From Beroe ovata (Eukaryota > Ctenophora > Nuda > Beroida > Beroidae), in assembly GCA_946803715.1 (NCBI GenBank), contig CAMPET010000028.1, positions 214,287 through 227,571 of the forward strand: a DNA stretch of 13,285 bases, read 5' to 3'. The notes under the pieces are model-generated. The model had not been told where the DNA came from. It did no database searches and saw nothing but the letters and a program-made list of their open reading frames with translations. The position numbers and the translations under genes are program-made. This document shows, one piece after another, positions 1 to 6,800 of this stretch. The first letter of the stretch is position 1; each line of letters begins with the position of its first letter.

Positions 1-65
1 GTGGGGGAGGGGGGAGTGGGGGGAACATCATCATTATCCCTGATAACCCCACTTCTAACACTGAT
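1..65 (+). CDS. DRC9: Possible additional DRC9 exon cut by the window edge
   Basis: A frame encoding NIIIIPDNPTSNTD (24-65) ends at an excellent donor (GAT then gtgagt at 66). Its phase 0 matches the phase-0 acceptor at 290/291. Upstream in the same frame the G-rich start reads as Gly/Ser, so either the exon continues off the left edge or an unclear acceptor lies in the G-run. No conserved IQCG motif is visible in this piece. The support is the splice site and the phase only. Confidence 0.4.
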
Positions 66-3000
66 GTGAGTTCTGAGGGAGGGAGGGAGTGGGGGAGTGG
101 GGAGAAAGGATGGGAGGGGTGTATGAAGGGGTAGTTCCTGGTGCGTAACGTCCGTTCGTTACTATCTATCAAAGTCAGTTATCGTGTTAGGTGAATAATT
201 GGGCCTCAGGAAAGGCCAGATCTCGTGTTCCGAGTCCTTTTCTACTCCCTTATCACCCACTCCTCTCCACTCTCACCCCTCCACTCGCAGAGCTCTATGG
301 ACGAGATAGCGAAGTTGCTGAACGGACAGAAGCACCTCGAAGGTCGATACGAGGAGCTAATCAACAACGATAAGAACAGTTCCGAAATGTCACACCTGAA
401 ACAGAATATGAAATCGAGCGCTCAGGCTATCATGAAGAATGTGAGGCTAAACCCCCTGGCAGCGGAAAATCTGATAAAACTGCAGCAAGACAGGTGGGGA
501 TAGAAGAATAAGGGTTTTGTTAACCTTCAATATTGTATCCTAAATTCCTCATGTCTACCATAAGAATGTTGCTCAAAATACTACAGACTATGTTACGAAT
601 TAGACGATGTTGCTCATGTAAGAATGTTGATCAGTCTTCCTCCTTAAATTCCTGATGACTGAATACAGAAAGTTGCCAAAAATGCTGCTAACAATGTTGA
701 TCAAAATGCTGCAGACGATATTGCTAAGAATGTTGCTCAAAATTCTGCAGACGATATTGCTGAGAATATTGCTCAAAATACTGCAGGCGATGTTGCTCAA
801 AATGTTGCTCATTCCCTGGCTTATTTCCACCAGGGAGTATCTGCAACTCCTGGTGTGCGAGTGTCTGGATGAGATATCCCAGGAGGGATCATTTGAGGGT
901 CTCATTCGAGCGACTGTGGAGGAGAGGGAGAAGAAGAATAAACTACAGGAGACCATCCTCAGGTAGGTTGTGTTGTTGTCAGGGGGTGTTCTTAGCGGTG
1001 TTGTCAGTGGTGTCTGTGATGTTGTCAGTGGTGTTGTCAGTGTGGTGTCAGGCTGTTTTCTGTGTTTTTCAGTGGTGTTCTCAGAGGTGTTTTCATTGTG
1101 TCAGTGGTGGTGTCAGTGGTGTTGTCAGTAATAGTGTCAGTGGTATTGTCAGTGATGGTGTCAGTGGTGTCAGTGATGTCAGTGATGGTGTCAGTGGTGT
1201 TGTCAGTGTGGTGTCAGGCTGTGTTTTTCAGTGTTGTCAGGTTTTGTTGTCAGGTTGTTTTCAGTGGTGTTGTAACTATCACGATGAAGGAACGTGCCTC
1301 AAAGTGGATGTAGGTGAATGTTGACTTTACTCAGGGAAGAAGATGCTAGGAAGAATGTTCGAGCGCTACAAAGACAGCTCCTTGATCTCAAGAAGTCCAA
1401 AGAGGTAGGAAATGTAATGTAAATAAACTCACAAATTCTGTTTGTATCATCTATCATCTATCTGAAAGGGAAACGTAATCATCCTAAGCCGAGATCAGCC
1501 CGTGAATGATGTGTGTTCCCTTGGCTGTTGTACAGCAGGGTGTAGGATGTGTGTGTGTATGCTTGTGTGTGGGTTTGTGTGACATGAATCTTGCAGTGGA
1601 GGATATAAATAGAATTACTTCGGAAATGTAATAGGTATATTTTACTCGATATCATGGAAGTGGTGTCAATATCTGTGTAGTCGGGAGAAGGTGGTGTCAG
1701 AGAGAAAGTGGTCAGGTATCAGGGAAATATCGCTGATTCTAACTATTCGCAGGTAGAAATGCAGAGTCGAAACGAGATGATAGCCCATCTGAAGGACCAG
1801 CTTCAAGAGACTCGGGCTAAGACTACCATGGAACGGAAATATATAGAGAAAGAGTGCCAGGTATAGAATAATTCATAGTGACGGTAAATTTTAATTGTCT
1901 TTCAATAATTATGGCACTTTTTTCGTGTGGTTAGAAGGGAACTTGATGTCTGTTCATGTGTTCTAATTCAATGATGCTTGTATAATTTCATACTTCTTGC
2001 AATCTATTGAGTGACCATATCATCGAATATCGAAGAAATAGTTGACTCAGTTCTATTATTTCTTCTTTTTGTGCAATTCATGTCTGATCCATGGCCTGGT
2101 CATCGAATCATTAAGGAGAAATAGTTGACTTAGTTCTGTGTAATTCAATTCTGATCCAGGTTCAGAAAGTCATGAAGAATAAGCAGTGCACAATGACTGA
2201 GAGTGAGCTGCAGGTTGAGTTGGAAAATCTCCAAATTCAACTTGAGGAGGAAAACAAAGTGAACAAGGTAACGAATCGGTCAATTTATGCTAACCGAAAT
2301 TCACTAGTCAAGGGCTGATATAGTTGTTGGTGAATTTTTCAGCCCCCTTCACTCATCAGTCCTCCATTTTTTAACTCATTTTTTGACCAATCATCGTACA
2401 GGAAACGGAGATGTGGGTGAAGAAGCACCATGATCAACTCCAGGAAAAAGTGGAATACTGGATGGACAAGTATGTACATTCGTCAACACCCAGTTTTTGA
2501 CGGATTTCTCCGAAAAACTTCGTTTTTTATAAATTTCTTCTCTCACGCTCCCTTTCCAGATATGAACGCGAAGTCGATCAGAAATCGGAAGAGTTAAGCA
2601 ACCTTAAGGGATCTAAAGCGAACATCCTCCTCAAGCTCCAAGAACTAACTTTGAAGGTAAATAGACTTTTGATTTCGCACCTTTTTTGTTTGTGACAGAA
2701 ATAACAATTTTGTGGCACTGGCAATTTTGTTAAGATTTGTATTTTTGCGCACGCGCGACGATATTTTCTATGAAAATTGTGCGCGTTGCCGTGGGAATTT
2801 TTGTGCGCAATTTTCGATTTCGTCACAAAAATGGACGTGTGGGGGACGATAATTCATGTTTTAACGAGTTGACGGACGCGATTAAGACAATTTACTTATC
2901 TTGCAGTATCAAGAGTACGAGGAAGTTGTAATGGAGGATAGAGCTCAGAAAGAGAAGGCGAAAAAAGCGGCCGAAAAGGCTGAACTTGAAATCCGCTGTG

Positions 3001-3201
3001 CCACAAAGGTGAATCAAGGATTCAAGATTGTTTTTGGCTTGTATATTGATTTTTGACTGTCTTTCTAAATCCCAATGCCCGTAGATTCAAGCTTGGTGGA
3101 AAGGAGTTATGGTCAGACGCGGTTTGGGCCCATACGCTAAGAAGAAGGGAAAGGGCAAGAAAGGGAAGAAGGGAAAGAAAGGCAAAAAGGGCAAGAAATG
3201 A
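1..3201 (+). CDS. DRC9: Dynein regulatory complex subunit 9 (IQ domain-containing protein G), multi-exon, 5' partial
   Basis: Spliced gene for a nexin-dynein regulatory complex subunit, which acts in the ciliary axoneme with DRC10 and calmodulin to control dynein motors. Exons: 291-493, 834-962, 1335-1404, 1753-1860, 2160-2267, 2402-2469, 2560-2656, 2907-3008 and 3085-3201 (stop TGA 3199-3201). All junctions are GT..AG with compatible phases. They give 333 residues plus stop; vertebrate IQCG has about 440, so the N-terminal part lies upstream. Nearly the whole product is charged coiled coil, including the family-typical stretch IAHLKDQLQETRAK in the 1753 exon. The last exon opens with an IQ calmodulin-binding motif, IQAWWKGVMVRRGLG, followed by a Lys/Gly tail, as in IQCG. 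A further exon may end at 65. Assignment rests on recalled family motifs and exon-by-exon colinearity. Confidence 0.93.
494..833 (+). repeat. DRC9 intron with 36-bp tandem repeat
   Basis: This is the intron between the 291 and 834 exons. Positions 675 to about 818 hold four head-to-tail 36-bp copies starting near 675, 711, 747 and 783, with the core GCAGACGATATTGCT. More degenerate pieces lie at about 565-634. Because 36 is a multiple of three, the array stays open in one frame and encodes a 12-residue Ala/Asn/Asp/Gln repeat. There is no upstream Met in that frame, and the spliced frame skips the array, so I read it as a minisatellite. Confidence 0.8.
979..1275 (+). repeat. GT-rich minisatellite in a DRC9 intron
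   Basis: This array fills most of the intron between the 834 and 1335 exons. Degenerate short units built from GTGGTGTCAGTG and TTGTCAGTG are joined head to tail, with longer sub-blocks repeated (GTGTGGTGTCAGGCTGT occurs twice, near 1045 and 1207). It shares the core TGGTGTCA with sites scattered elsewhere in the window. The open frames here are repeat translations, rich in Val/Ser, and are not genes. Confidence 0.8.
1405..1752 (+). other. DRC9 intron, no further feature
   Basis: This is the gap between the 1335 and 1753 exons. It contains TG-rich sequence around 1543-1580 and two copies of TGGTGTCA (1661-1668 and 1692-1699). Nothing coding was seen. Confidence 0.6.
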
Positions 3202-3892
3202 ACGAGAGACTCTGATTTCATCTGTTCGAAACTCACAGCGAACTGCTTTGATTTTGCGTTGTCATCAGAATTACAGCTTCCATGTCGTTTTTTGAAACTG
3301 CAATTGTGTAAATACTGTAATTTTATCCAGCCATGAACAATATACGTGTTTTGACTGTTGACCTGCTCCTTTAACAAATGAAACTCATGTTATAAGAATA
3401 CTTGCGTCAAGAAACGCAAAATGAAATACATGATTAAGATACATTTTCTATCGTACCAATCGTAGATTTTTCAATCGTACCAATCGTAGACTTTTCTAAT
3501 TCAAAATTAAATGATAAAAGATTAAGGATACGTTTGTGCGATAGATAATGAAGCATTTGAGTAAATCAGCTCCTAAATTACAGTTCTTTCTAACATGCAC
3601 ACATTTAACCTATAATACTATCAAATACGTCAGAAAGCGGATGTCCGACGCACTGATTTTACCACTGACCAAATGGCTAACGTTCTATATTAGGGGATGT
3701 AATGCGGAAGAGAAGCAAGGACGATAATAAAAAACTTGCTTGAGTAATACCTACTCAATGAGTATTCTTTATCAATGTCACATAATTTTCTGCGCAAAGT
3801 TTGAGTTCCTCAGCAATTTTAACCGCTATATAATTATCTTACAATCGAATATAATACACACAAAACCCCAACACCCTTCGGTAAACTTGAAT
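3202..3892. other. Convergent intergenic gap (DRC9 and DCTN2 3' ends)
   Basis: This 691-bp stretch separates the DRC9 stop codon from the DCTN2 stop codon on the other strand, so it holds both 3' UTRs. Candidate + strand poly(A) signals are ATTAAA near 3505 and AATAAA near 3726; I saw no clear minus-strand AATAAA close to the DCTN2 stop. A 24-bp direct repeat lies at 3450-3497. The open frames here, including the 96-codon antisense shadow of the DRC9 lysine tail, are not credible genes. Confidence 0.55.
3450..3497. repeat. 24-bp direct repeat, two copies
   Basis: Two adjacent copies at 3450-3473 and 3474-3497 share the core ATCGTACCAATCGTAGA. They lie between the two convergent genes. No function is apparent. 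Confidence 0.75.
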
Positions 3893-6800
3893 CTACTTCT
3901 TGGCAGACACTATACTTGCAATCTTCTCAATCCTAGCGGACACGTCAGAACAGTTTTCAGAAATCTGTTTCAAGTTCTCGGAGATGTTGTCTTCAACCTG
4001 AGAAGAGTGGTGTCAATTTGTCACATAGAAAAAAGAGGTGTCAGAGAATTAGTGGTATCACTGTCTGAAGATAGTGGTTGTCATCAGTAGATAGTGCTAC
4101 TGATTGATTTTGAATATGGTCTCTGCGACAAAGTAATGAAACTGAATTTTAATTACTGAATCTGGATTTTAATAACTTGACATCGGGAATATGGTATCAG
4201 GAGATAGTAGTGTCAGAGTGAAGTTTTATCAGAGCTAAGCCAGGAAGGAGAAAGTGGTATCATGATGTTACGATATAATTGACGAACCAAATTCTAAATT
4301 ACAATGGTCTGAATTCAATGGGGTTTATTCCACTTTGAGGCATACTACCTTCTTCAACAGAGCGCTCTGATTGGCTAGATTCTTCGTAACATTTGCTTGT
4401 GTTGCCTCAAGAGTGGTCAAATTATTGGAGAACTGGGCCGCTGATAGTGATGAGATTGATGTCATAGAACAGAACAATCATAATTTCAATAGAGAGAGAG
4501 AGTGGTCACGTGACATATTGGTCACGTGACATATTGGTCACGTGACATGTTAGGCACGTGAACAGCATGACGTAATGAAAGCATTCATCCTGATCCATAT
4601 ATAATTATTCAGGATCACGCCCCCATATCAGTTCCACTATTACCTTGTTCATGGATGGTCTTGAGAGCGGATAGTCTGTCGACAATCTCCGGCAGGGCGG
4701 AAATCACCGGTTCAACTTTCCGTACCAGATCGAACACTTCCGATACCTGCGATTTGGATCTGTCAGATCACAAATCTTGGCTCTATTTCGCAGCGCGCGC
4801 GAGAAAGAGAACATCTGACAATTTTATAGTTCTCAATTACATCTCTGTTAAGATGAAGAGATAAACGTGAAATTTAATTCTTATTTTTTGCTTCTCGCAT
4901 AGAATTTATTTGATGATGGTGCTAACCTTGTTGTTGGCCTCCGGAATATCTTTGGCAGTTGACTTCAGTTGATCCATTTTGTGGAGGACAGCCTGAGGGA
5001 TGCGTGCGTCCCAATTTCATGCGAAAAGCTAGCTCATTGAGGCATTATATATCAGATCATTTCATTTTCGGATAACGCCTCAGGGACGCGAAATAACATA
5101 TGGTGTCAATAATAATCAACATGAGTGTAATCACCTGTAACCTGGTGTCAATATGAGTGTAATCACCTGTAACCTTGTGTCAATATGAGTGTAATCACTG
5201 GGCTCAATGAGTGAGAGTTTTGTCTGGAGACTGCTCACAGCTCCCATCAAACTCCTCTCTTTAGCATCGGCAGAAATCGTACTCTGGGAAATAGGAAGTT
5301 AGATAAGATATTCCGAATCAACTGCGGGGAGAAAAGAATGAAGAAATCAGCGGCGTGCATTAACAGTTTTTTTCATTTTTGTACTTTCGAGGGAATCGGG
5401 TGCCCTCGAATCATTTTGTCAATCTTCACCCCATCTCGTCGAAATATTCGCTCTGCTTCAGCTTTTCTGAGAAACTGACATTCTTTTAGATAGATATCTC
5501 GGTGAACGGTTTACGCCCTTATAGCAAGGATACATCTCTCGATTCTCTCCCATACTATTGGTCTAGTCACAAACCAAGTTGAATAACTTGCAACCAAACC
5601 ACCGTAGATAGATACAGTTTCTAATTGTTCGTTTATATTGGTTGTAGCAAGCTATACGAATGCGGGGAAATATGCTGGAACATGAGCAGATTGCTGGTCA
5701 GAGAGATCGCATATTTTTAGTTCCTTTCCAACGGACGAATCACATATATTTTTCGATGAAAAACCCTATCTCATCAACGATTGTAGTTGTACCGATCGAC
5801 CACTTAAGACTTAGGTCAATTTTTACCCGAAGTCTCCCCCTCTACTTCTTGATCCAGCTGATCTCAATTATCACTCTGTAATAGTTTGACCAGCTGACAC
5901 CAATTATGTAACGATATGCTCTAAAATATGTGGCTAACGACCATCATTAAATGTATGACTACTGACTGATGATAAGGAAATGTACTTTCTTGTTTAGTAA
6001 TGAATCTTAACTATACCCTTCGAGAATCACTACACCTTTATCACTACACCTTTAAGTTTATCAATACTTCCGCCCAATACAGAAAACTTCTCCTTAATGT
6101 AACTAGTACAATATTACACCTCAGCGCAATATGGTGCTTGACTACGGCAACAGTAGTGTCTTCGAACTGATCATCGGTCCTATCCAGAAAGAAGCCGGTG
6201 ACACTTTAACACCTGACACCACATTTGACACCGTTCTCGGTGCTATTCTCACGCTATGTATGGCCGTTGGTATACCCTGTAACACCCTGTCCGTGAGGTT
6301 CTTCCACCGACGCCTCCACAAGAGTGTCCATGACGTGCTGTACATGTTGGCAAGTGTGACGGACATGTGTATTCTGGGCCTGGCATTCGCTCCCACCACT
6401 GTCCTGCTCAGCGGGACAGGCCGATCGGAAATGGTATTTTCCGTCCCCGCACTCTGCAAAGCGTGGACAGTGCTCTTCTATTTCGGGGTGAGATTCTCCC
6501 TCGCGTTAGTCCTCATGCTGAGCATTACCCGGACTATTTCCATAAAGTCCCCTCTCCACCGAATTAGCAGGAAGTTGGTCCTGTGGATCTGTATAATATA
6601 CGCGTTTTGGCTCCTCGCCAAGGACGCTATTTTCCTCTCCGTGGGAGCGGTACGCATCGGAACGTACCACAAACAGTACGCATCCTGTATCTACGATCAA
6701 TATCAAGGTAGCGTCCTGTTTGTTATAAGTGCAATCTTGGAGATACTCGGAATCACGATTATTATCGTGGGTAATTTCTGCACGTGCGTGCGATTCCTCG

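Noticed and set aside
600-956. 118-codon minus-strand open frame with ILSNI repeats
   Set aside because: It is the antisense translation of the 36-bp tandem repeat and overlaps a DRC9 exon.
869-1324. Val/Ser-rich 151-codon + frame
   Set aside because: It is a translation of the GT-rich minisatellite, out of frame with the DRC9 exon it overlaps.
3087-3377. 96-codon minus-strand frame with Phe/Pro-rich middle
   Set aside because: It is the shadow of the Lys/Gly-coding tail of DRC9.
4655-4864. 69-codon + frame
   Set aside because: It is antisense to DCTN2 exon 10 and has no motif.
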